Shown: positions 7,658 to 14,915 of the stretch, piece by piece
Numbering within the stretch: position 1 is the stretch's first letter
Layout: each line of letters opens with the position of its first letter
Origin: Chitinophaga pinensis
GTDB taxonomy: Bacteria > Bacteroidota > Bacteroidia > Flavobacteriales_D > Crocinitomicaceae
NCBI GenBank assembly: GCA_945902745.1
Contig: CAMDNE010000022.1
Span: forward strand, 1 to 44,056
Direction: 5' to 3'
DNA: 44,056 nt
Notes under the pieces: model-generated
Database searches by the model: none
The model's input: the letters and a program-made list of their open reading frames with translations, nothing else
What the model was told of the DNA's origin: nothing
Made by a program: the position numbers and the translations under genes

Positions 7658-8092
7658 GTTTTTTCTTAGTTACAAGTTGCTAGTTACAAGTGTTGAGTTT
7701 ACAACTGATAGTTTATAGTTGGGTTTTCTATGTGTACTATGTGGTTTAAATTTGAGTGATGAGTGTTGAGTGTTGAGTTTACAACTGATAGTTTATAGTT
7801 GGGTTTTCTATGTGCACTATGTTCCTATGTGGTTTAAATTTGAGTGATGAGTGTTGAGTGTTGAGTTTAGATCTGATAGTTTATAGTTAGGTTTTCTATG
7901 TGCACTATGTTCCTATGTGGTTTAAATTTGAGTGTTGAGTGTTGAGTGATGAGTTTACAACTGATAGTTTATAGTTAGGTTTTCTATGTGTACTATTTAC
8001 CACTTCGACAAGCTCAGTACATCGCTATGTGGTTTAAATTTGAGTGTTGAGTTTTTAACTAGCAACTCGCAACTAAATAACTCGCAACTATT
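7658..8092. repeat. Four-unit tandem repeat (80-98 bp) after nadC
   Basis: The 435-base spacer is nearly all repeat. Units start at gagttt, positions 7695, 7775, 7863 and 7951, with a terminal partial at 8049, giving lengths of 80, 88, 88 and 98. Each contains tgatagtttatagtt, ggttttctatgtg, actat and atgtggtttaaatttgagtg. Length differences come from an added ctatgttc segment in units 2-3. In unit 4 a stretch containing cttcgacaagctcagtac (8003-8020) replaces it, and this is the reverse complement of the R4 copy at 5250-5267. No gene or terminator is evident. Confidence 0.88.
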
Positions 8093-8467
8093 CTAAAGCT
8101 CATCATCCAACAGATCACTTTTCTCAGAAGTACTTCCATCAATTTTTGGAGTATAAATAAATGAAACACCTACAATCGTCATTCCACCAATTATGATGTA
8201 AAAAGCGAATGGCCAATGCATAATCATTGCTGCGAGGCCAATGAATACGATTAAACTGCCTAACCAATAGAAAAAGTTAAAGTTTACATCATGTTTACCG
8301 AATCGGAAGGAAAGTAAGTTTAAGAGGATAGCACTTGAACCTACAATTAAAAAAATCAATTTTGCAATCGATTTAGGAATCAAATTAGCACCAATATTCG
8401 TAAAAAGCACAATTGCCATTAAAAAAGAAATTCCGAAACAAATTGCTGCAATGCGTTTTAAGATCAT
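8093..8467 (-). CDS. Small four-helix membrane protein with MHWP motif (GldL-like N-terminal look)
   Basis: This 124-residue protein starts at ATG 8467 and has four hydrophobic helices followed by an acidic, Ser-rich tail (STSEKSDLLDDEL). Between helices 3 and 4 it carries AAMIMHWPFAFYII. An MHWP-type turn between two helices is a feature of GldL and many small Bacteroidota membrane proteins of unknown role. It is too short to be GldL and has no gld neighbours, so I do not assign gliding or secretion function. It is divergent from the secreted protein at 8603. Confidence 0.6.
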   Translation of the reverse strand: MILKRIAAICFGISFLMAIVLFTNIGANLIPKSIAKLIFLIVGSSAILLNLLSFRFGKHDVNFNFFYWLGSLIVFIGLAAMIMHWPFAFYIIIGGMTIVGVSFIYTPKIDGSTSEKSDLLDDEL

Positions 8468-8602
8468 GAGGTAAATATAGTAAAACGAAAAGACGAATTG
8501 TAAAAATCGTTAAGTTTTATAGTGCTCCAAAACCAGATTATAATTAAATTACTATTTTCACCACTAGTGAGGGAATTACATCCTGGAAAATTTAAAAGTA
8601 TC

Positions 8603-9238
8603 ATGAAGAGTAGACTAATAATTATCGGTTTAATAATTTGCCAATTTTCATTTTCACAAAGTGAATTGGATAAAGTTGTGAATGGCTCCTGCGCTTGTAT
8701 CACCGAATCTACTGCGGATGTTTTTGATTATGATAGTTATTTGAGTTTAATTATGGACTGTGCTTCACCTTTGATTATTCAAAATACCAATGAGTTAGCA
8801 AGAGAATTAGGAATCACTGAAAAAGATGAAATGGTAGCAATCGAACAAATTGGATCGAAAGTAGGTGAGAGGTTGGTGGTTGAATGTGAACGATTTACTG
8901 AACTAACATTTAAAATTCTTGGCGAAGATTCTGAAATGATGAACGATGTAATTGAAGAAATTAAAGAAGATGAAACGGAAGATTTTTTGATAGAACAAGG
9001 AACAATTCTCTCCATCTCAAATGAGATTCCATGTCTTATCACAATGAGAAATTCTCAAGATGAAACGTTGAATTTTTATTGGATGGAACCTATAAATATC
9101 AATGAACAATTTGTAACAAATCCCGATTCTTTAAAAGGTAAAAAAGTAATGATTGTTTTTTATTTAGGAGAAGTTTATAATCCTAAAATAGGAGCATATC
9201 AAGCACGAAAAATTTTGTCAGAATTAACAGTTGAATAG
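8603..9238 (+). CDS. Secreted protein of unknown function
   Basis: The 211-residue form starting at ATG 8603 begins with a signal peptide (MKSRLIIIGLIICQFSFSQ). The open frame reaches back to GTG 8522, but that leader contains a proline-rich stretch and no export signal. The mature region starts SELDKVVNGSCACITESTA with paired cysteines, is acidic in the middle (EEIKEDETEDF), and ends in a beta-rich domain with LNFYWMEPI and GKKVMIVFYLGEVYNPK. Similar C-terminal wording occurs in uncharacterised Flavobacteriia proteins, as I recall. No catalytic motif, lipobox or T9SS sorting domain is seen, so it is probably periplasmic. Confidence 0.65.
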   Translation: MKSRLIIIGLIICQFSFSQSELDKVVNGSCACITESTADVFDYDSYLSLIMDCASPLIIQNTNELARELGITEKDEMVAIEQIGSKVGERLVVECERFTELTFKILGEDSEMMNDVIEEIKEDETEDFLIEQGTILSISNEIPCLITMRNSQDETLNFYWMEPININEQFVTNPDSLKGKKVMIVFYLGEVYNPKIGAYQARKILSELTVE

Positions 9239-9264
9239 TTATACTAAATTCTAAAGTAATTCTT

Positions 9265-9625
9265 TGAAGAAAAATCAGTGCATCTCACTTTGTGGCTGCC
9301 TTTGGCGGTGTGGCTTATTAATTTTTTATTTAGCCTTTGACAAACGTGCATTTTTGTAAGTATGAATGTCTAACAAGAAATCACTGTCTTCTTCCAATTT
9401 ATTTCCAATTACAACTATTGACGCCCCAGCAGTATGGCAATTTTGAATTTGATCAATGAAGAAAAATCAGTGAATCTGTGGCTTATTAATTTTTTATTTA
9501 GCCTTTGACAAACGTGCATTTTTGTAAGTATGAATGTCTAACAAGAAATCACTGTCTTCTTCCAATTTATTTCCAATTACAACTATTGATGCCCCAGCAG
9601 TATGGCAATTTTGAATTTGTTCAAT
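9265..9625. repeat. Tandem duplication covering the 3' end of the GGGPS gene
   Basis: Bases ~9310-9457 repeat ~9478-9625 at an offset of 168. Across the first ~140 bases I see only one mismatch (gacgcc versus gatgcc near 9421/9589). A short upstream word (gaagaaaaatcagtg) also occurs twice, at ~9266 and ~9458. The right-hand copy is the real 3' end of the minus-strand gene and the left-hand copy is a stranded duplicate. The near identity points to a recent event. Confidence 0.9.
9326..9457 (-). pseudogene. Duplicated C-terminal fragment of the GGGPS gene
   Basis: Read on the minus strand this fragment encodes IDQIQNCHTAGASIVVIGNK and the rest of the GGGPS C-terminus, through the same stop codon (9326-9328). 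It has no start codon. A TGA lies four codons before the homologous frame begins, and no catalytic residues are included. It is downstream of the intact gene, so it could be transcribed as part of its 3' UTR but should not be translated. Confidence 0.85.
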
Positions 9626-10234
9626 AGTTTTGATTCCACCACCAATAATGATCGGAAGATTCAATTCCCTGATACTTGAAATAATATCAACCGGTACAGA
9701 ATATTTTGCTCCACTCCCTGCATCCAAATAAAGAACTTTTTTACCTTGTAATTTTCCTGCAATTGCAGTATTCTTGACGATTGAGATTTTATCTCTAGGA
9801 ATTGGTGTTGTTTGACTAACATAAGCAACAGAAGACTGCGTTCCACCATCAATTAATAAATAAGCCGTTGGAATAATTTCTATATCCATTTGGCTCAATT
9901 CAGCTGCTGAATCAATATGATGTCCTATTAAATAATCCGGATTTCTACCGGATAATAAACTTAAATACAACAAACCATCTGCCTTGGGAGAAATTTGGTT
10001 GGACGAACCTGGAAAGATAATAAGCGGAATAGTAGAATGCTCTTTTATGAAATCAACCGTTAAGTTGAATTGAGCCCGAGTGACGGTGCTTCCTCCAATA
10101 AAAATAAAATCAATTCCAGCGAATGCAGCTTTTTTTAAAAGTTCCAACAAAAAAGGACCATTATCCGATTTTTCAGGATCAATTAATACAGCAATTGAAT
10201 TTGATTTGGAAGCTATAGCGTTTAAAATAGTCAT
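9494..10234 (-). CDS. Geranylgeranylglyceryl/heptaprenylglyceryl phosphate synthase family protein (group II)
   Basis: This 246-residue TIM-barrel enzyme belongs to the GGGPS/PcrB family, which joins a polyprenyl diphosphate to sn-glycerol-1-phosphate to make an ether lipid precursor. Visible landmarks are LIDPEK (17-22), FIGGSTVTRAQF (45-56), LLSGRNPDYLIGHH (93-106), DGGTQSSVAY (129-138), YLDAGSGAKYSVP (169-181) and the phosphate-binding IIGGGIKT (196-203). Group II members are known from Bacteroidota and archaea; prenyl length and physiological product here are unknown. The start ATG overlaps the stop of the upstream PPTase gene (ATGA), so translation is probably coupled. Its 3' end is partly duplicated downstream. 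Confidence 0.9.
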   Translation of the reverse strand: MTILNAIASKSNSIAVLIDPEKSDNGPFLLELLKKAAFAGIDFIFIGGSTVTRAQFNLTVDFIKEHSTIPLIIFPGSSNQISPKADGLLYLSLLSGRNPDYLIGHHIDSAAELSQMDIEIIPTAYLLIDGGTQSSVAYVSQTTPIPRDKISIVKNTAIAGKLQGKKVLYLDAGSGAKYSVPVDIISSIRELNLPIIIGGGIKTIEQIQNCHTAGASIVVIGNKLEEDSDFLLDIHTYKNARLSKAK

Positions 10235-10860
10235 GGTTCTATTTTACATGAATCACTGCTGACACAAATAATTAAGTCATTTCGAACAAATGTAGTTAAT
10301 TCAACTTTAATTTTTTCATCTGGATTAATTATTGTCCCTGACCAGTGATTTGCAGCAACTTTATCGATCAACAAATCTGTCTTGAATATAATTTGTTTTC
10401 TTCCGGCTAACTTATATAGTACTTCCTTTAACGACCAAGCTGTAGTCATTTCATCTTCCGAAGCCACATCCAGCTCGGCAATTTCATTATTAGAAAGAAA
10501 TTTTGGAAATAGTTTTTTCGCCTTGTTGCGCTTTGGTTCTAAATCTAATCCGATTTTAAAATCTTTACAAAGAGCGATACCAACCACTCCAGGAGCATGA
10601 CTTATAGAAATGAAACCTTCGTTCTCTATATAAGGTGCTCCGTGCTCATCATAATGAATATGTTCAAAGCCAAATAAGCGATGGCGAAGAATTCGTGTTG
10701 CAACAAATTCACATTGCCGTTTTATATTGGTAAAAGAAAAATAACGTTCCCTTTCCTGATCAGTTAAATTGTCTAAATAATCGGAAGGAATAAATGCTTT
10801 ATAATGCATTAAATGCACTTCAATTTTTTTTAAATGTATATTTTCTTGGATAAACGGCAC
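10231..10860 (-). CDS. 4'-phosphopantetheinyl transferase superfamily protein (Sfp-type)
   Basis: The 209-residue length and motif order fit Sfp/AcpT-type transferases, which move phosphopantetheine from CoA to a carrier-protein serine. I see ATRILRHRLFG (54-64, in the CoA-binding region), ISISHAPGVVGIAL (84-97), the Mg-binding GLDLEP (104-109, Asp106 and Glu108) and WSLKEVLYKLAG (142-153, with the Lys and Glu of the WxxKE signature). No carrier-protein or NRPS/PKS gene is nearby, so a general role on fatty-acid ACP or a distant pathway is possible. It is the first gene of a two-gene unit with the overlapping GGGPS gene. Confidence 0.9.
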   Translation of the reverse strand: MPFIQENIHLKKIEVHLMHYKAFIPSDYLDNLTDQERERYFSFTNIKRQCEFVATRILRHRLFGFEHIHYDEHGAPYIENEGFISISHAPGVVGIALCKDFKIGLDLEPKRNKAKKLFPKFLSNNEIAELDVASEDEMTTAWSLKEVLYKLAGRKQIIFKTDLLIDKVAANHWSGTIINPDEKIKVELTTFVRNDLIICVSSDSCKIEP

Positions 10861-10989
10861 TGCTTAGAATTTTTACAAAAAAACGAAATTTTATTAACAT
10901 TCGTTAGACTTGTATAAAAACATTGAAAATGAGACAAAAACTATTATTTTAAAAGTTAAATACATCTAATTTTGTTAATGAAAGTTAAT

Positions 10990-11019
10990 CTAATGTTATT
11001 TAATTTTATTTAACATTAG
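10990..11019. promoter_or_regulatory. Inverted repeat upstream of the TonB receptor operon
   Basis: Perfect 9-base arms (ctaatgtta at 10990-10998 and taacattag at 11011-11019) flank 12 AT-rich bases in the 232-base gap between the PPTase and TonB-receptor genes. It lies 74 bases before the ATG at 11093, where an operator could be. The surrounding DNA is extremely AT-rich, so a chance palindrome is possible. A tatattta stretch at 11041-11048 is a possible -7 element, but no well-spaced TTTG was found. Confidence 0.35.
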
Positions 11020-11092
11020 TGTATTGAAAATGTTTTTTTCTATATTTACCAGCTTTCTTGCAACAAAATAGTTTGAAATTTAAACTGTACTT

Positions 11093-14000
11093 ATGTTACG
11101 AAAACTTAACTTGTTATTAATAGGTGTCTTATTCACAGTCACTTATAGTTTTTCCCAAACGGGAATGGGTTCTATAAAAGGGACGATTAAAGATGGAGAC
11201 ACGAAACAACCAATAGCTTTTGCTAAAGTAGTCTTGTTTCAAGGTGGAAGCGTTAGAGGTGGTGCTACATCAGATTTTGATGGTAAATTTCAAATTAATT
11301 CAATTAATGCTGGGGTTTATGACATTGAAGTAAGAAATGAATCTGAAGGATATCAACCAACTTCTCTTACAGGAGTAATTGTTTCTTCTGATAACATAAC
11401 ATTCTTAGATGATTTAACTATTGCCAAAGCAAAAGAAGCAAAGGAAATTCAAGAAGTTAAGATTGTAGCTTACCGTGTACCTTTAATTGATAAAGATGGT
11501 GGTGCTTCAGGAGCAACAATCACACGAGAAGATATTGCTCGTTTACCAGTTCGTTCTGCTGCAGGTGTGGCATCAACAGTTGGTGGAGTTAATTCGGATG
11601 AAGGTTCAGGTGAGATTTCTGTACGTGGTTCTCGTTCTGACGGTACTTACTTTTATATTGATGGAATCAAAGTACGTGGTTCTGCGAATCTTCCGAAATC
11701 TTCTATTGAAGAGGTTACTGTAATCACAGGAGGTATTCCAGCAAACTACGGTGATGCAACTGGTGGTATCATTTCCGTTACTACTAGAGGGCCTTCTGCA
11801 AAATATTTCGGTTCGTTGGAAGCAGTTTCTTCTGGACTTTATTTTAAAGGAAAAGATCCAGATGGGTATGATGGTAAAGTATTTGGTTTAGATAAATTCG
11901 GATATAACCTTGTTGAAGGAATGTTCTCAGGTCCTTTATGGATGCAAAAAGATTCACTTGGAAATAAAATTAAGCCACGTTTAGGTTTCTTGATTTCTGC
12001 CAATTTAACTGACCAATTAGATAGTCGTCCATTAAAAGGTGGTAGCTATAGAATTAAAAAAGATGTTCGCGATTCATTATTAGCAAATCCATTACGTCCA
12101 ACTTCAACTGGTCAAGGTACATATAGTAATGCACAATTTTTAAGAAAATCAGATTTTGAAAACACTCCTTGGAGAATGAATGCTCGAAGTACAGTAATTT
12201 CAGCTCAAGGAAAAATTGATGTTAATACGGGTCCAACTGTCAATTTAACATTTGGTGGTTCTTTGAACTACAGCAATAGCAATAATTATTCTTATTCTAA
12301 TTCACTTTTGAATTTTGGTAACACTGGTGTTTCTAAATCATTAGACTGGAGAGTATTTGGTCGTTTAACGCAACGTTTTATAAATGATACTGAAGGAAGT
12401 GCTTCAAAATTAAAATCGTTTGTGTATTCATTAATGGTGGATTTCACAAAAACAAAAGATGATACGTACGATCCAAACCACAAGTACAATATTTTTAATT
12501 ATGGACATGTAGGTACATTTACAACATCAAGAACTCCAAGTTATGAATTTGATAAGGATAAATTGATGTATATCCATAATGGTTTCCGAGATAATGAAGT
12601 AAGATTTTCTCCTTCAGAAACAAATGCTCAGTTAGCTGCAATTACTACTCAGTATTATGATATTTATGCTAATTCACCTGATGGAAATTATAATAATCTT
12701 TTCCAAATTCAACAAGGTAACGCACTTAGAAATGGTGATGTACCTGGTAGTGTTTATGGTATTTGGAATAATATCGGTTCCCCTTACAACTATTTTGGGA
12801 AAACTGAAACAGATCAATTACGTGGAACAGGTTCTTTTGCAGTAAATGTTGGTGATCATTCAATTTCTTTTGGATTTGAATTAGAGCAACGTTGGGATAG
12901 AGGTTGGACAGCTGGAGCTAATGGCCCTACTGGAATTTGGTCAATTGCACGTCAATTAACAAATTTCCATATTAGAGAATTAGACATGAATAGCGGTGTA
13001 GTTTCAGATTCTGGTTCGTTCAAGGCAATTACGTATAACCGTTTAAATACTGGTAATGCTCATAATGAAACAACAAGTAATATTGATTATAATCAAGATG
13101 GTGTTATAGGAAGTTATGGTGGTCAAGAGAATAGTGATCAACAATCATTCTTTGATTACAATTTAAGAAACTATTTACACGACGAAGGATTGATATCTAC
13201 TGGTGGTGAAGGGTCAGAATATATTGACATTGACCAATATGACCCAAGTATCTATACATTTGATATGTTCTCTCCAGACGAATTATTGAACAGTGGTAAT
13301 TCATTTGTCTCTTATTGGGGTTATGACCATACTGGTAAAAAAGTATCAGGTCAAACAGATATCAATAAGTATTTTAATGAATTTGACAAAAACGGAAATT
13401 ACAAAAGATTTGTTGGAGCATTTCAACCTACATATATTTCAGGATATATTATGGATAAATTTGCATTCAATGACTTAGTATTTAACGTTGGTGTGCGTGT
13501 CGATGTATTTGATGCGAATCAACCAGTTTTGAAAGATCCATACTTATTTTATAATGCTCATACAGTAGCAGAAGCAAAAGATATGGTTGCGAATGATGCA
13601 ACACAATATGCTTGGGTTAAAATTCCTGAAGCAATGGGTGATGATTATACTGTTTATGTAAATGATGTAAATAATCCATCTGCAATTAATGGTTTCCGTG
13701 TTGGTAACAATTGGTATGATGCTGAAGGAATTCAAGTAGAAAATCCAAAAGTTATTGAAGGAGCAACAGGTATTCAACCATGGTTGTTAGATCCGTCTCA
13801 AGAAACACCAAATGAAACAGCTTTTGAAGATTTTAAAGCGGCAGTTAATGTTATGCCTCGTATCGCATTCTCATTCCCTATTTCTGATGAGGCATCTTTC
13901 TTTGCGCATTATGACATCTTAACAAAACGTCCTACTTCTGGTGCTCGTTTTGATCCATTCCAATATCAGTTTTTGACAAATAACACGAAAAACAATTCTA

Positions 14001-14896
14001 ATTTGAAGCCTGAAACAACGGTTGATTATGAAATTGGTTTCCAACAAGTGTTGTCTAAAACATCTTCATTGAAAATTTCAGCATTCTACAGAGAACAAAG
14101 AAATAATGTTCAATTAATCAATGTTTTTGATGCATATCCTCAAACATACAGTACGTTCGGTAACCGAGATTTCGGAACAGTAAAAGGGATGACTGTATCT
14201 TATGATATGAGAAGAACAGGAAATTTGAGAATGACTGCGAATTACACATTACAGTTTGCTGATGGTACTGGATCTGACGCGACATCTGCATCAAGTTTAG
14301 TGAATGCTGGATTACCTAATTTACGTTATTCAGCTCCTTATGATTATGACCAACGTCACGCATTTGCAATCACAATGGATTACCGTTATGGTGAAGGTGC
14401 TAATTACAACGGACCAGTAATTAAAGATTTCAATTTACTTGAAAACACTGGATTAAATATCGTTTCTAATATTTATTCAGGTTCACCATACTCATCTCAA
14501 ACGTTTATCACAGATGCTGGGATTGGAAATATGGCAGCAGGACAAAACGGAACAATAAATGGATCTCGTTTACCATGGTCTTACAGATTGGATTTGCAAT
14601 TAGATAGAACATTTAATTTGGAGTTCGGTAAAGATGATGCGAAGAAGAAAACAACATTCTTGAACGTATATATCCGTGTTACAAACATGTTGAATCAATC
14701 AAATTTATTGAATGTTTATAGAGCAACTGGTAACTGGAACGATGATGGTTATTTAGCTGCTGCAGCAAATCAAACATCAATTCAAAATCAATTAGATGAG
14801 CAATCATTTAGAGATTATTACACAATGAAAATTCAAAATGCTTTTAATATTAGTTCACCAAGAACTATTCGTTTGGGTATTAAATTTGATTTTTAA
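11093..14896 (+). CDS. TonB-dependent outer-membrane receptor with N-terminal carboxypeptidase-regulatory-like domain
   Basis: This 1267-residue protein has a signal peptide (1-21, ending YSFSQ), a CarboxypepD_reg-like beta-sandwich (~26-110, SIKGTIKDGDTKQPIAFAKV), a TonB plug domain (~128-235) with SGEISVRGSRSDGTYFYIDG and VTVITGGIPANYGDATGG, and a ~1000-residue barrel ending in the aromatic SPRTIRLGIKFDF. No SusD partner follows, so it is not a classical SusC. An external loop carries an EF-hand-like DYNQDGVIG (near 13085-13110). The ligand is unknown. The next gene starts 20 bases downstream and encodes a large secreted protein, followed by a PorV/PorQ-like barrel. This order recurs in Bacteroidota and suggests a joint surface machine or co-secretion. 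Confidence 0.92.
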   Translation: MLRKLNLLLIGVLFTVTYSFSQTGMGSIKGTIKDGDTKQPIAFAKVVLFQGGSVRGGATSDFDGKFQINSINAGVYDIEVRNESEGYQPTSLTGVIVSSDNITFLDDLTIAKAKEAKEIQEVKIVAYRVPLIDKDGGASGATITREDIARLPVRSAAGVASTVGGVNSDEGSGEISVRGSRSDGTYFYIDGIKVRGSANLPKSSIEEVTVITGGIPANYGDATGGIISVTTRGPSAKYFGSLEAVSSGLYFKGKDPDGYDGKVFGLDKFGYNLVEGMFSGPLWMQKDSLGNKIKPRLGFLISANLTDQLDSRPLKGGSYRIKKDVRDSLLANPLRPTSTGQGTYSNAQFLRKSDFENTPWRMNARSTVISAQGKIDVNTGPTVNLTFGGSLNYSNSNNYSYSNSLLNFGNTGVSKSLDWRVFGRLTQRFINDTEGSASKLKSFVYSLMVDFTKTKDDTYDPNHKYNIFNYGHVGTFTTSRTPSYEFDKDKLMYIHNGFRDNEVRFSPSETNAQLAAITTQYYDIYANSPDGNYNNLFQIQQGNALRNGDVPGSVYGIWNNIGSPYNYFGKTETDQLRGTGSFAVNVGDHSISFGFELEQRWDRGWTAGANGPTGIWSIARQLTNFHIRELDMNSGVVSDSGSFKAITYNRLNTGNAHNETTSNIDYNQDGVIGSYGGQENSDQQSFFDYNLRNYLHDEGLISTGGEGSEYIDIDQYDPSIYTFDMFSPDELLNSGNSFVSYWGYDHTGKKVSGQTDINKYFNEFDKNGNYKRFVGAFQPTYISGYIMDKFAFNDLVFNVGVRVDVFDANQPVLKDPYLFYNAHTVAEAKDMVANDATQYAWVKIPEAMGDDYTVYVNDVNNPSAINGFRVGNNWYDAEGIQVENPKVIEGATGIQPWLLDPSQETPNETAFEDFKAAVNVMPRIAFSFPISDEASFFAHYDILTKRPTSGARFDPFQYQFLTNNTKNNSNLKPETTVDYEIGFQQVLSKTSSLKISAFYREQRNNVQLINVFDAYPQTYSTFGNRDFGTVKGMTVSYDMRRTGNLRMTANYTLQFADGTGSDATSASSLVNAGLPNLRYSAPYDYDQRHAFAITMDYRYGEGANYNGPVIKDFNLLENTGLNIVSNIYSGSPYSSQTFITDAGIGNMAAGQNGTINGSRLPWSYRLDLQLDRTFNLEFGKDDAKKKTTFLNVYIRVTNMLNQSNLLNVYRATGNWNDDGYLAAAANQTSIQNQLDEQSFRDYYTMKIQNAFNISSPRTIRLGIKFDF

Positions 14897-14915
14897 TTCA
14901 TAATAGAAAACAATT

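Noticed and set aside
7695-8048. Tandem array after nadC as a CRISPR
   Set aside because: Whole units of 80-98 bases are repeated with no unique spacers, and no cas gene is present.
8093-8467. GldL
   Set aside because: It shares only the MHWP turn, is much shorter and has no gliding genes beside it.
9494-10234. GGGPS gene as a recent gift from archaea
   Set aside because: Group II homologues are common across Bacteroidota, and base composition matches the neighbours.
10861-11092. Riboswitch before the TonB receptor
   Set aside because: The sequence is almost all A/T with no conserved cobalamin or other riboswitch core.
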